A DNA stretch of 64,000 bases from positions 1-64,000 of the forward strand of contig JBAKBP010007953.1 of assembly GCA_037953745.1 (NCBI GenBank). The letters run 5' to 3'. This DNA is from Lithodes maja. Its lineage: Eukaryota > Arthropoda > Malacostraca > Decapoda > Lithodidae. The position numbers and the translations under genes are program-made. The notes under the pieces are model-generated. The model ran no database searches. It was not told the origin of the DNA and worked only from the letters and a program-made list of their open reading frames with translations. Shown piece after piece: positions 10,131 to 21,034 of the stretch; within the stretch, counting starts at the first letter, position 1; every line of letters starts with the position of its first letter.

Positions 10131-12025
10131 TGAGTGATCGTATGTGTGAAAGTCAAATAGTATGAGTGATCGTATGTGTGAAAGTCAAATAGTATGAGTG
10201 ATCGTATGTGTGAAAGTCAAATAGTATGAGTGATCGTATGTGTGAAAGTCAAATAGTATGAGTGATCGTATGTGTGAAAGTCAAATAGTATGAGTGATCG
10301 TATGTGTGAAAGTCAAATAGTATGAGTGATCGTATGTGTGAAAGTCAAATAGTATGAGTGATCGTATGTGTGAAAGTCAAATAGTATGAGTGATCGTATG
10401 TGTGAAAGTCAAATAGTATGAGTGATCGTATGTGGGAAAGTCAAATAGTATGAGTGATCGTATGTGTGAAAGTCAAATAGTATGAGTGATCGTATGTGTG
10501 AAAGTCAAATAGTATGAGTGATCGTATGTGTGAAAGTCAAATACTATGAGTGATCGTATGTGTGAAAGTCAAATAGTATGAGTGATCGTATGTGTGAAAG
10601 TCAAATAGTATGAGTGATCGTATGTGTGAAAGTCAAATAGTATGAGTGATCGTATGTGTGAAAGTCAAATACTATGAGTGATCGTATGTGTGAAAGTCAA
10701 ATAGTATGAGTGATCGTATGTGTGAAAGTCAAATAGTATGAGTGATCGTATGTGTGAAAGTCAAATAGTATGAGTGATCGTATGTGTGAAAGTCAAATAG
10801 TATGAGTGATTGTATGTGTGAAAGTCAAATAGTATGAGTGATCGTATGTGTGAAAGTCAAATAGTATGAGTGATCGTATGTGTGAAAGTCAAATAGTATG
10901 AGTGATCGTATGTGTGAAAGTCAAATAGTATGAGTGATCGTATGTGTGAAAGTCAAATACTATGAGTGATCGTATGTGTGAAAGTCAAATAGTATGAGTG
11001 ATCGTATGTGTGAAAGTCAAATAGTATGAGTGATCGTATGTGTGAAAGTCAAATAGTATGAGTGATCGTATGTGTGAAAGTCAAATACTATGAGTGATCG
11101 TATGTGTGAAAGTCAAATAGTATGAGTGATCGTATGTGTGAAAGTCAAATAGTATGAGTGATCGTATGTGTGAAAGTCAAATAGTATGAGTGATCGTATG
11201 TGTGAAAGTCAAATAGTATGAGTGATCGTATGTGTGAAAGTCAAATAGTATGAGAGATCGTATGTGTGAAAGTCAAATAGTATGAGTGATCGTATGTGTG
11301 AAAGTCAAATAGTATGAGTGATCGTATTTGTGAAAGTCAAATAGTATGAGTGATCGTATGTGTGAAAGTCAAATAGTATGAGTGATCGTATTTGTGAAAG
11401 TCAAATAGTATGAGTGATCGTATGTGTGAAAGTCAAATAGTATGAGTGATCGTATTTGTGAAAGTCAAATAGTATGAGTGATCGTATTTGTGAAAGTCAA
11501 ATAGTATGAGTGATGGTATGTGTGAAAGTCAAATAGTATGAGTGATCGTATGTGTGAAAGTCAAATAGTATGAGTGATCGTATGTGTGAAAGTCAAATAG
11601 TATGAGTGATCGTATGTGTGAAAGTCAAATAGTATGAGTGATCGTATTTGTGAAAGTCAAATAGTATGAGTGATCGTATTTGTGAAAGTCAAATAGTATG
11701 AGTGATCGTATTTGTGAAAGTCAAATAGTATGAGTGATCGTATGTGTGAAAGTCAAATAGTATGAGTGATCGTATTTGTGAAAGTCAAATAGTATGAGTG
11801 ATCGTATTTGTGAAAGTCAAATAGTATGAGTGATCGTATGTGTGAAAGTCAAATAGTATGAGTGATCGTATGTGTGAAAGTCAAATAGTGTGAGTGATCG
11901 TATGTGTGAAAGTCAAATAGTATGAGTGATCGTATTTGTGAAAGTCAAATAGTATGAGTGATCGTATTTGTGAAAGTCAAATAGCATGAGTGATCGTATG
12001 TGTGAAAGTCAAATAGTATGAGTGA
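10131..12025. repeat. 32-bp satellite array, about 59 units
   Basis: 1895 bp of head-to-tail 32-bp units (gtatgagtgatcgtatgtgt, then gaaagtcaaata). Most are identical. Variants such as tatttgtg (only from about 11.33 kb onward) and aaatactatg (10541, 10669, 10957, 11085) mark internal duplication blocks. There are no spacers, so this is not a CRISPR array. It lies inside a larger inverted repeat whose other arm (12.9 kb) has a single unit. Confidence 0.98.
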
Positions 12026-12074
12026 ATTATGAGTGTGGTTTCTGGTAATTATCAGTTGACTTATCAGATGAGTT

Positions 12075-12441
12075 ATGGGGAGGCAGACCGTTTTTCTGGA
12101 CCCCCTTCGTCCTAATGTTTAGCCCCACTAGTTTTGAGATTATAAGTCGTTCGGCCCATTAGTTTGGCGATTTTAACACCTTTCGCCCCATTTCGTTGTC
12201 AATTTGAAGACCTTTCGTGCCATTTAGGTGTCTATTTTTTATTGGCGAGCGAAAGCGAGCCTGCAATTTTAAGAGGAACCGGCCTTCGGCCGGGACATTT
12301 TTCTACCGAAAAATGTACAAATTTATATTGAAGGGGGGTCTAGGGAGTGTTTTTCTAAGCTTGATGGAGGTCTAGGGAGGAAACTAAAAAATAATATACG
12401 AATAAATGAATTAATAGACCAAACAAACGGCCAGTCTCCCC
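12075..12441. mobile_element. MITE-A, full length
   Basis: Left end follows TTAT (a decayed TTAA). Right TTAA is at 12442-12445. Inverted ends (ggggaggcagaccgttt / aaacggccagtctcccc) match over about 25 bp. Contains ccggccttcggccgg and ttttctaccgaaaaatg hairpins. Confidence 0.75.
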
Positions 12442-12509
12442 TTAACCACTGCATACAAAACTACACTCGTAATTCAATTATGCGCATTATATTACCATGT
12501 ATAAGATCA

Positions 12510-13045
12510 CGGAGATGAACAGAACTTATGTGGGGAACTGTACAGTCGGATACCATAGTCTCTAGCCCACTCATAAGAATTCCTCGCTAGACCTCCATCA
12601 AGCTTAGAAAAACAACCCCTAGACCCCCCTTCAAGAAAAATTAGTTAATTTTTCGGTAGAAAAATGTCCCGGCCGAAGGCCGGTTCCTCTTAAAATTGCA
12701 GACTCGCTATCGCTCGCCAGGAAAAAGTCGACACCTAAATGGCACGAAAGGTCTTCAAATTGACAACGAAATGGGGCGAAATGTGTTAAAATCGCCAAAC
12801 TAATGGGCCGATAGTCTTATAATCTCAAAACTAGTGGGGCTAAACATTAGGGAGAAGGGGGTCCAGAAAAACGGTCTGGCTCCCCATAACTCATCTGATA
12901 AGTCAACTGATAATTAGAAGAAACCACACTCATAATATTTGACTTTCACACATACGATCCCTCAGAGGAACAGAACTTATGTGGGGAACTGTACACTCGG
13001 ATGCCATAGTCTCTAGCCCACTCATAAGAATTCCTGGACCCCCTA
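12510..13045. repeat. Duplicated and inverted flank of the 32-bp array, with an embedded MITE-A
   Basis: A block of about 75 bp (gaacagaacttatgtgggga through ctcataagaattcct) occurs at 12520-12593 and again at 12967-13034. Bases 12888-12985 are the inverted counterpart of the array flanks at 12025-12075 and 10105-10135 and contain one inverted 32-bp unit (about 12939-12963). A MITE-A copy in inverse orientation sits at about 12590-12886. Confidence 0.75.
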
Positions 13046-13596
13046 TGTTATCTTGTATGCAATTATAACTATCTTGATTGATTGTTGGATAAACCTTGCT
13101 TTTCAATAAACGGTTTAATTAGTTTTGTGGTTGATGTGTAGAAAATTATATTAATAAATTCGTTTCCAGATATATACTTCCATAATTAGAAATAGGTGAA
13201 ATCCGCGAATATTTATGCGTGACTATGGTATCCGAGTGTATCTAACTGTACCTGTTAATTGACCAAGTACGAGTTTTGAGGCTACAAGGAAGTTGGAGCC
13301 GTGAACATAGATATTAAACAGCTACGCAATAATAATGTAAGTTTCTGATGGATAAATGGTATGTTGAATTGAGTTTTATGTATTTATAGATGTACTACGA
13401 CCGTATTTTACCTGTGAATTCTGTTAAATATCGTTGTATACAGCTCCAACTTCCTTATAGAACGAAACTCGCAAGTCGGCAATTGTTGGAGGCCCTTTAT
13501 AAACTGAAAATAAAACCGTCAATAGTAGACACAATATAGTTAAATGGACGGCACCGGTACTGTAAGGGTTAACAATAATGGACTCGGCTTTCGTTT
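13046..13596. other. Unassigned sequence with pieces of neighbouring repeats
   Basis: Contains inverted echoes of the 12.5/13.0 kb block (ctatggtatccgagtgt at about 13225), a motif ccaacttccttatag shared with 9.97 kb, and the end of a MITE-B-like sequence (13500-13571). No gene. Confidence 0.4.
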
Positions 13597-13881
13597 GACA
13601 CCCTGGACACGCGATGTTGTAGCTAACCTAGGCCCCCTGTGAAACTTACGTAAGGAGGAGTGACAGCAAATGGCCCATGAAGGACCATTTAGACACCCTG
13701 GACACGTGATGTTGTAGCTAACCTAGGACCTCCTGTGAAACTTACGTAAGGAGGAGTGACAGCAAATGACCCACAAAGGACCATTTAGACACCCTGGACA
13801 CGTGATCTTATAGCTAACCTAGGACCCCCTGTGAGACTTACGTAAGGAGGAGTGACAACAAGCGACCCACAAAGGACCATT
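13597..13881. repeat. Three tandem units of about 96 bp
   Basis: Units start gacaccctggacac at 13597, 13692 and 13788 and end in aaaggaccattt. They contain cttacgtaaggaggagtgac and differ by a few substitutions. Confidence 0.9.
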
Positions 13882-14112
13882 TTTCCAAGGGCCTCTGCTT
13901 CAACTCACACAAGAACCTGAGAAGACAAGCTTGACCGTCCACGTTGAGTTGGTCGGTCAGTTGTTGGGATAGCTCTCTGTACACCAGGGCTTGGTCCTCT
14001 CCTAGGCTCCTGGAATATGTAGAAAATTAACCTTTGATTATAATTATTGTATACAGCTTAGGAAAGATCTGTGGGAATTAAAAGGATAAAGACTGTTTTT
14101 TTTCTATGTGAG
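13882..14112. other. Flank of the Harbinger insertion
   Basis: No gene. Bases 14035-14095 resemble half of MITE-B (cagcttaggaaagatctgtg). Confidence 0.4.
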
Positions 14113-14115
14113 TAA

Positions 14116-14143
14116 AGGCCGCGTCCCATACAGTATGTCAAGA
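14116..14143 (+). repeat. Harbinger left terminal inverted repeat
   Basis: Matches the complement of 51363-51390, including the run cgtcccatacagta, with a few mismatches near the tip. TAA precedes it. Confidence 0.85.
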
Positions 14144-14501
14144 CACGACAACGGCCGATGTTAGCCGATTTAACAACTTTTTGCCGAATCGACACGTTTG
14201 ACATGAGGCTCGCCAGACAAGGACAGCCGCACGTCACTCACACGTCACTCACACGTCACTCACGACACAGTTACGTCTGCCACACGTTAACTCGTGACCC
14301 TATTATGATGTCAGTACGACACACACGTCCGCGCAACACGTTCACAATACGCTAAGTTGGATGTTGTTAGGATGTTGATAGGATGTTAGTCGTCTGCCAG
14401 ACGAGCAGCATATGTGCTGCGCAAGTGTGTCGCACGATACATACGTGTGTCACCCGACAGGGTCGACTCCTACGACAGAAGCACAACCAAGTACCCAATC
14501 C

Positions 14502-14510
14502 TATATAAAG
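14502..14510 (+). promoter_or_regulatory. TATA box of the transposase gene
   Basis: TATATAAAG lies 54 bp upstream of the transposase ATG (14564) and inside the Harbinger end, spaced well for a short 5' leader. Confidence 0.6.
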
Positions 14511-14563
14511 GTCGAGGGCCGTAGACTCCCACACAGTCTACCACCAAACCTTGCATCTGCACC

Positions 14564-14632
14564 ATGGAGCCCGGCACTGCCCTACTCGAACACCTGCCGC
14601 CCTACCTGACAACCGACGACTACTACCAAGAC
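14564..14632 (+). CDS. Harbinger transposase, N-terminal 23 codons (separated by Gypsy-1)
   Basis: An ATG in good context (accATGg) opens 23 codons that end at the AGAC target duplication of Gypsy-1. If the 8.25-kb insertion and one AGAC copy are disregarded, the frame continues without a break into 22886-24136. That is direct evidence that this is the true amino terminus. A TATA box lies 54 bp upstream. In the present arrangement this piece would be translated into LTR sequence and stop. The peptide is too short to show a domain by itself. Confidence 0.82.
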
Positions 14633-16479
14633 TGTGACGCATGTCGAGTATGAGCATGCTGTACAGAACGCCCAGTCAGGCCCCACTCTCGCTAGGATCG
14701 TCAGGGCAGGAACTTTGGCTGTAGTCTGTGTAGAGTTTCCTAACTTAGTTTATGTGAGCCGTTGTACTATAAGTATTATAAATATGTATTTTGTTTTCAT
14801 CTGAGTCAACGAGTTCTATTTTATATCATTAGTTATAAGTATTGTGTGTGGGAATTATATGTAATGATGAGAGGAGAGAGAGTGCGTAACGGGGGGAACA
14901 GTGAGTGCGCCACGCTGCAGGTAGGCCTAATTCCCTCCTCCCTCCTCCCTCCTCCTTCTCAGCGCGTGGGAAATCCTTTGTCGATCCCAGATTGAGAGAG
15001 AATATTACGTAATGATTGTCAGTGGGCGGTCCTTAGTAGTTTGCGATATGCCGCTAGAGGGCCGAGTATAAAAAGGAGAGGTCCTCGCCACCATTCTTTA
15101 GAACTCATCAGGCAGAGCGACTTCTCATATCCCTTGCAACTATCCATATTCTTCCGACTGATGTGAACTTTCTCTACTCTCTGAACAGCCTATCTTCTTC
15201 TCTTCTCGTCCCTTTTTAACCAATGACCCCTTTGGTGCAGATTTAGTCAGCCAAAGTATTATCGCTTGAGTTCTCACGAGATAAATGCCTGTTAGATAGC
15301 CTATTTTTGGAAAGGTTAACTAGAATAGGATTGATTGATGTTTGTTGCACTCGTATATGCATTTCCCTGTGTGCGATTATTCATGTTCCTGTTTTCTGCT
15401 GGTTTAGGCAATGCTAGACTGGGATAGGGTTTCTGAGTTGTGATTTCCTATGAGTACTAGGTTGCGGTTGAACCAGTACAATTGCAACGGAGACGTGGAA
15501 CGCCTAGGTGGTCTTTCTGACTGTGTACCGTGGGAGTTTAGCACTGTGTTGCGAGTGAGGGCTTTTGCCTCTGCCACCCAACACTGTGCTATCTCATTTG
15601 CTTGACTTTGAGAGGATCGCCAGGAGAGAACCAGATACTAGTGATCTGGATCTCTCAAGAGAGCATCCCGTCAATTAACGTAATTTGGCCGCACAGTCTT
15701 AAGGACCTCGCTAGGCTACGAGCCGCTTGCTCAGCCATTGTCTCTTAACCTTATGTATCCCAGCTAGACTTTGCTCGACCAGCAGATACAGCATAAGTAT
15801 TGAAGCTTCTCCTTATGTATGTTATTGTTTATGCACTATTGATTTCATGTGTGGCACGCATAGCTACTTTAGAGATTAGTGGCCCCCGAGCACAATCCTA
15901 GTAGGCTATTGCCAGTGCATTGTCGGAGTACTTCTTTTATATGTTTGCCATTTACTACTGTCTATTCTTATAATTCTTCTTATGTCAACTTAAAGCCTTT
16001 AATTGCCAGTGTGTTACTTATTGAATTGCTGTTCAAAATCCGATACTTACTTCTTACGAGTATTCGAGAAGCATCTAACTTTATCAGAAGATTCCTTGCT
16101 TGATGCTCGAGGACTATTGTTTAACGTAACGTAATAGTGCCGATCCGAAGTAGAGGGTGGAGGACTTCTTAAGTTCTTAGTCAAGGGTGGATTACTTCGG
16201 CTTCGGCCAACACTATTCTTTAGTGTTGTAGTACTTTCTTCTTTGTTTGATTGTTGACCAGACTAGATAACTCCCGTCTTGTTATTAGTCTGTTGTGTGA
16301 AACGCTAGTACCGAGTTCTTGTATACCCCGTTATAGCAGATAGAACTCTGGAGGGTAGTGGCGTTTTTTGTTCGGCTGGCAGTACTCTGGGGTTGGGATC
16401 GTGTGTTTCCGTTGTGGCAGCGAGCCATACTCGAGTCCTGTGTAAGAGCCCTAGTGTACCTGAGTGCCCGGTCGTAACA
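14633..16479 (+). repeat. Gypsy-1 5' LTR
   Basis: 1847 bp, starts TGTGACGCATG and ends GTCGTAACA. A TATA box (tataaaaa, about 15067) follows a pyrimidine CCTCCT tract. Small frames within it are not conserved proteins. Confidence 0.93.
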
Positions 16480-16481
16480 AA

Positions 16482-16495
16482 TGGCGACCTTGCTT
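16482..16495 (+). other. Gypsy-1 primer-binding site
   Basis: TGGCGACCTTGC begins 3 bp after the LTR end. The first eight bases resemble arginine-tRNA primer sites of arthropod LTR elements. The same sequence follows the 5' LTRs of Gypsy-2, -3 and -4. Confidence 0.75.
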
Positions 16496-16692
16496 AGGAT
16501 TTTGTGAACAGTATAAATTTTTGCAGAGTTGTACAACAGTTGTTTGTTTGTACTTTAGCGTGCATATTGAAGAATATTTTTTTTTGTAAGGCAATTAGGA
16601 GAGCATTTAAGAGACTCCAGTTAATTTAGTAATTAGTGCTTACATAAGGGAGTTTAACACTTTTGTCTCGAGAATTTTTTGTGAACTTCAGT

Positions 16693-18378
16693 ATGTCGTG
16701 CCCTAGTATTGACGAGGAGCGAGAGATGCCATTTGAGGAGGTGCCGTTAGTAACTAGTGAGGAGGATGCTAGACTTTTTGTGAGTAAGCAGTACCATGTG
16801 ACGGAGGAGAGGCTGACTGGGGTAAATGTTTATGGCTTGCACCTGATAGCCAAGGTTTTGGGTCTATCCAATGTAGGAGGGATGTCCAAGGGGGAGCTGA
16901 TTTCCTGGGTGTTGCGTGGGCGACATGGGGTTTCGGAGGAGAGGGCGTTTGGGGGGGTTCCTCCCCAGATCCCCTCTCACTCGACTCCCACAGTGCCGTC
17001 CACTCAAGTACCGGAGGTTAGCACCCTCCCACAGAGGGATGAGAATTGGCAGATTGGAATGCCCTCGGGCGGTGCACATGGTGGTTCCCCAGTTTTTGCC
17101 CCCCCTCCTTCAGTAGTGGCAGCTCCCTCTTCCTGCCTGTCTCCAGATATGATATTTAGACTTGAGCTTGCTAAAATCGAGGCTGAGTCTAGGAAGCAGG
17201 AGAATGAGACTAGGAGGCATGAGATTGAGGTTGAGGCTAGGAAGCAGGAGAATGAGACTAGGAGGCATGAGATTGAGGTTGAGGCTAGGAAGCAGGAGAA
17301 GGAGATTGAGGTTAGGAGGCAAGAGGATGAGACCAGGAGGCATGAGGCTGAGCTTAGGTACGACTCAGAGAAATATTGTGCTCAAATAGATTTAGATAAG
17401 ACTCGTGCAGAGTCGACAGGGATTCGGATGGGCCGTGAGGGCCAAGTAAGAGAACAGTCCTTGTCCCACTTAGTCAAGTTGGTGCCGGCATTTAGTGAAA
17501 CTGAAGTCACAGAATTTTTTAATCGTTTTGAGAAGAAGTGTAGGGAGCATAATTGGCCTGAAGAGAAGTGGGCAGCTCTGGTCTCCTCAAGACTTACGGG
17601 TAAGGGTCTGAAGGCTTATGATGCACTGCCTTTAGAGTCTTGCATTGACTACCCAGAATTGAAGAGAGCTGTCCTACGGGCATACGAGTTGCAACCAGAA
17701 ACATATCGATTGAAGTTTCGGGGTGTTACAAAGACTAGGGAGGCGACCTTTCTTGAACATGCCCGGGACTTAAAAGATGCACTTACAAACTGGACACGTT
17801 CTGAGAAAGCTGAGACGGCCGAACAGTTGACTGAGCTGTTTCTGCTCGAGCAGTTTTATAAGTGTACTGGTGCAGATATGACTTTAACTATTAAAGAAAA
17901 GAACCCTAAAACTCTACAGGAGGCAGCTGAGATGGCTGACCTCCGGCTATCACTAATTCGTGGGTGCGGGTCTGCCCAGCGTAGTGAGGCAGGTAACAAG
18001 GGGCGTGACGCCCCACCCCCCAGAGTTAGTGATATACCTTATGCAAACAAGTACAAGAGCCATGATACCAAGACTGACCACAAGACTAGCACCGTCCCAT
18101 TTAAGAAGGGGCCGGGCCCTTCCCAGTACCAAGGGAAGCCCAGAGGGGAGTTGGAGTGTTATCATTGTCATGAAAAGGGGCACTTTGCAAGAGTCTGTCC
18201 TAGCAAACCACCTACAGCAGCTGTGTCTTTGGCCTGCAACATTGGTGTGTCTTCGAAGTTTTCTGAGTTTGCCCGGGGCAGTTCGTCAGAGGCTGAGGCA
18301 CAGCCAATGCAGAAGCACCTGGGAGGCTCGAACCCTGCCAGGATGTTTTTTGCGACCATAGAGGACGGGGTTGCGTGA
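16693..18378 (+). CDS. Gypsy-1 Gag polyprotein
   Basis: The ATG at 16693 gives about 561 codons. Order: N-terminal domain; proline-rich linker; a charged coiled-coil-like stretch of repeated EARKQENETRRHEIE-type units (about 17160-17360); a capsid-like region; and one CCHC zinc knuckle CYHCHEKGHFARVC (about 18160-18200). Gag should package element RNA. Compared with Gypsy-3, a single base is missing at about 18338 (ctgccagg against ctgctcagg), so Gag ends early at 18378 instead of running into protease. Gag is otherwise intact. Confidence 0.88.
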   Translation: MSCPSIDEEREMPFEEVPLVTSEEDARLFVSKQYHVTEERLTGVNVYGLHLIAKVLGLSNVGGMSKGELISWVLRGRHGVSEERAFGGVPPQIPSHSTPTVPSTQVPEVSTLPQRDENWQIGMPSGGAHGGSPVFAPPPSVVAAPSSCLSPDMIFRLELAKIEAESRKQENETRRHEIEVEARKQENETRRHEIEVEARKQEKEIEVRRQEDETRRHEAELRYDSEKYCAQIDLDKTRAESTGIRMGREGQVREQSLSHLVKLVPAFSETEVTEFFNRFEKKCREHNWPEEKWAALVSSRLTGKGLKAYDALPLESCIDYPELKRAVLRAYELQPETYRLKFRGVTKTREATFLEHARDLKDALTNWTRSEKAETAEQLTELFLLEQFYKCTGADMTLTIKEKNPKTLQEAAEMADLRLSLIRGCGSAQRSEAGNKGRDAPPPRVSDIPYANKYKSHDTKTDHKTSTVPFKKGPGPSQYQGKPRGELECYHCHEKGHFARVCPSKPPTAAVSLACNIGVSSKFSEFARGSSSEAEAQPMQKHLGGSNPARMFFATIEDGVA

Positions 18379-19913
18379 TGTGGGCGGGGCGCAAGCATGG
18401 AGTAGAGGTCTTGCGTGATACAGGTGCTTCCCAGACTCTGATGAATAACTTGACTGGCTACCCTATAAATGCGGCTCGGGTGGTAGTGGTGCAGGGTATT
18501 AATGCAACTCGGTCATACCCGCTGGTGCGGTTGGAGTTAGAGGTGGATGGTGTGGCACGTGAATTGGATGTCGGGATTGTGGAGAAACTGCCAGTGGAGG
18601 GCGTCGACCTTCTTCTCGGCAACGACTTTGCAATGCCCGCTTCTGAGGTTCTACCCTTAGTCGTTGCCGAGAGGACGGCCGACGTGAGTAGGGAAGAGCA
18701 AGAGTGTGTCGAGCGGTGCCAGGCAGAACCCATGGCGTGTGATGTCACCCGAGCTCGGGCAGCTAAAGTGTCACAGCCTAGTCCTCCGTCTTCAGACCAG
18801 CAGAGGAACGATCAACAGGAGGAGGCTAAAGCTGGAGTTGGTTTTAAGAGTTTTGACTCGGCGGCTCTCCTGAGTGATTCAGTATTGGCACCTATGTTAG
18901 AGTCTGGAGAGGCCCCAGGACCTGTCACAGCTAGTGAGGAGGTAGGGCCGGAAGAGACTCCGAGGCAGCAACGTTGCACACGGAGAGAAAAAAGGGTTGC
19001 TCAGTTTGATATTGGGGGAGGACTTGGGTTGCTTCGGAAGCATCTAGACAGGTTGGTTCCCTCAGATATTTGTAAACTGCAGTTGGAGGATCCGGAAGTT
19101 CAGAAGTGTGGTAATGGTGCTGTCGAGATCAAACACGAGGACGGGGAAGCATGTCATGTGAACCTGTTGGAGGAGTTTGTGAGGCAACCACCTGAGCAGC
19201 CTACTGTCCCTGCGTTGGTCTGCCGCGGCCAAGGTGGAGAAGGAGAGGGGGGTAGTAGGGCACAGGTGGAGGAGAGAAGGGATTGTCATGTCTCGGCGGA
19301 ACAGTGGGCGGGGGACACGAGTCTGGTGGCTGTGGAAGCGCTAGAGCACCTGCCTGAGCAGCAGTGTGCAGCACTCCAGCACCAGCTCGGTTCATACCCC
19401 ACTGGTCGTGCCGAGCCCCTGAGTCTCACAACTCGGGCGGTGCAAGATGTTCCACGGGCAGGTCACGTGACTGTTGAAAGACCGTTAGCCTCGTTGTTTC
19501 GGTGGTTTAAGGTGGGCGACGAGGCTTTGGCATGGTTGCCAGGTCAGGGTCGACCCATGGCTGCCAAGGGTGGTGGTCAAAAGGAGGACATTGAGCAGAT
19601 TGGTAAGGTCGGCTGTGGTATCGCAGTGCCCGGTCGTCGCATAGCCTCCCAATGCTGCTCTAGTCTAATGCAACAGCCCTACCATAGACCGACTGTATCT
19701 GGCCATGTCGCTGAAAGCGGTGATGCTGCGCAGGCAGATGTCGTCACAAGGAATGCGGGGGTGCGCATGTACGGTATCGGCGGGGAAGCCTTAGCAATAA
19801 TGAACTGTGGGAGTGACTGCACGGGTGGTACTGATTGTCCCTCTCATGACCTGGCTGTTCTAGGGACGAAGGTGGAGAAGGAGGGAGACTACAGGTTAGA
19901 AGCTGCGGTCTAG
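18375..19913 (+). pseudogene. Gypsy-1 protease and scrambled pol, part 1
   Basis: The frame opens just past the Gag frameshift. It begins with an aspartic protease (LRDTGASQTL, about 18410-18440; LLLGNDFA further on). A linker follows, then the region that in Gypsy-2 lies after the integrase GPY module (CHVNLLEEF). About 380 integrase residues are missing. Short integrase-like pieces then appear out of place: PRAGHVTVERPLASLFRW resembles the H2C2 zinc region, and FKVGDEALAWLPGQGRP resembles the lead-in to the GPY module. A segment with no Gypsy-2 counterpart follows. A TAG at 19911-19913 (TCG in Gypsy-3) breaks the frame. Confidence 0.75.
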
Positions 19914-19919
19914 GCTGGG

Positions 19920-20549
19920 TTGTGGGAGGGCACTAGGCATGTTGTTTGTGGAGACAGTGCAAGGCAGTTATTTACTAGGCTATGGCAGTACTTTCGCATG
20001 TTTGTTGCTTCTCCAGGCCTGAGGTACGGGGTAGAGTCCGACATGCAGGCTGGAGATAGTGCAAGGCTCAGTTTAATTCCCTACCGTATAAATCCTGCTC
20101 GACAGCCTGTGGTGCAAGCAGAGCTGGATTACGTGTGGACGAAGGGTCTGAGGGATAAGGAATGTCGTGAGTGGTCGTTGCTTATAACTTTGTCCGAGCG
20201 TGCTAAAGAGGTATGTGGTTTTGTTGTGGACGGGAGTACCTACCAGTGCAATGTTATGCCTGACGGACTTAAGAATGCACTAGCAACGTTTCAGAACCTG
20301 ATGAATGAAAGTGAAAAGGACGATGATGCGCTGGGGCATTTCGAGGTCTATGTTCCAGCCTATGGTCCGGTCGTTGTAGTTTACCCAGATCATCACCCTC
20401 TCAAGATCTTGGACCAGTTTCACAATCGGAATATGAGGCTGACCAGGTGGTCACTAAGGTTATTGGTATATAACCTGGACATACGCCATATTGCCGGTTG
20501 TGATAACGTGGTTGCAGATGGTCGTTCAAGGGTATATGATCCTGGGTAG
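19920..20549 (+). pseudogene. Gypsy-1 RT/RNase H remnant
   Basis: Continues the same frame as the preceding piece after one stop codon. It holds the N-terminal RT motif (IPYRINPARQP), then CGFVVDGSTYQCNVMP, and then jumps from ATFQNLMN to the RNase H tail (HFEVYVPAYGPVV...VVADGRSRVYDPG). The YLDD motif and the RNase H DAS motif are therefore missing, so no catalysis is possible. It ends at a TAG that matches the natural pol end of Gypsy-2. It also lacks RT residues that Gypsy-3 retains before LSERA. Confidence 0.78.
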
Positions 20550-21020
20550 ATTGACACACGGGTAGCCTCCTGCTTTAGTTTGAATAGTATTTTGCGCTTG
20601 GTGCTTGTTGGCTCGCGGTTGTAGCCCAGCGTATTGGGTCGTAAAGCAGGAGTTGAGCGTTTGGTATAGAAGAAAAAATAGGCTGCCCTTATAGTGCAGC
20701 CGGAAAAAACATATTAAAATATAAAAATCATAAAAAAACTCTTTCTTTTTGATATAGATAATTGTATAAGTTTGTCATAGCCTATAGAGTTTGAGTAGTC
20801 CACGAACTATCAAACGGCTGAGCTGCTGTAAGCTCGCTCTGGGAGCATGATATTGTGTCTTTTACTATTGTTGGGAGGAGTTATAAAATGTGAATTTTTT
20901 TTTTAATAAGATGTGTTTTAGTGATAAACTCAGCGTTGTTTTAGTGCCATGCGGTCGCTGGGTGTGAGGGGTTTGATGGGGTTCTGTATATCAGATTTTA
21001 GCTCAGGGTTGAGCAAGTAA

Positions 21021-21034
21021 AATCTTGGGGGAGG
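21021..21034 (+). other. Gypsy-1 polypurine tract
   Basis: AATCTTGGGGGAGG directly abuts the 3' LTR, the expected position for plus-strand priming. A similar tract precedes the 3' LTR of Gypsy-2 and Gypsy-3. The 20550-21020 stretch before it is AT-rich non-coding sequence. Confidence 0.75.

Noticed and set aside
10131..12025. CRISPR-like regular 32-bp repeats
   Set aside because: Units are contiguous with no spacers and the context is a eukaryotic repeat region; it is a satellite array.
15879..16103. 74-codon frame present in both Gypsy-1 LTRs
   Set aside because: Its repetition is due to LTR identity; no domain, and absent from Gypsy-2 LTRs.
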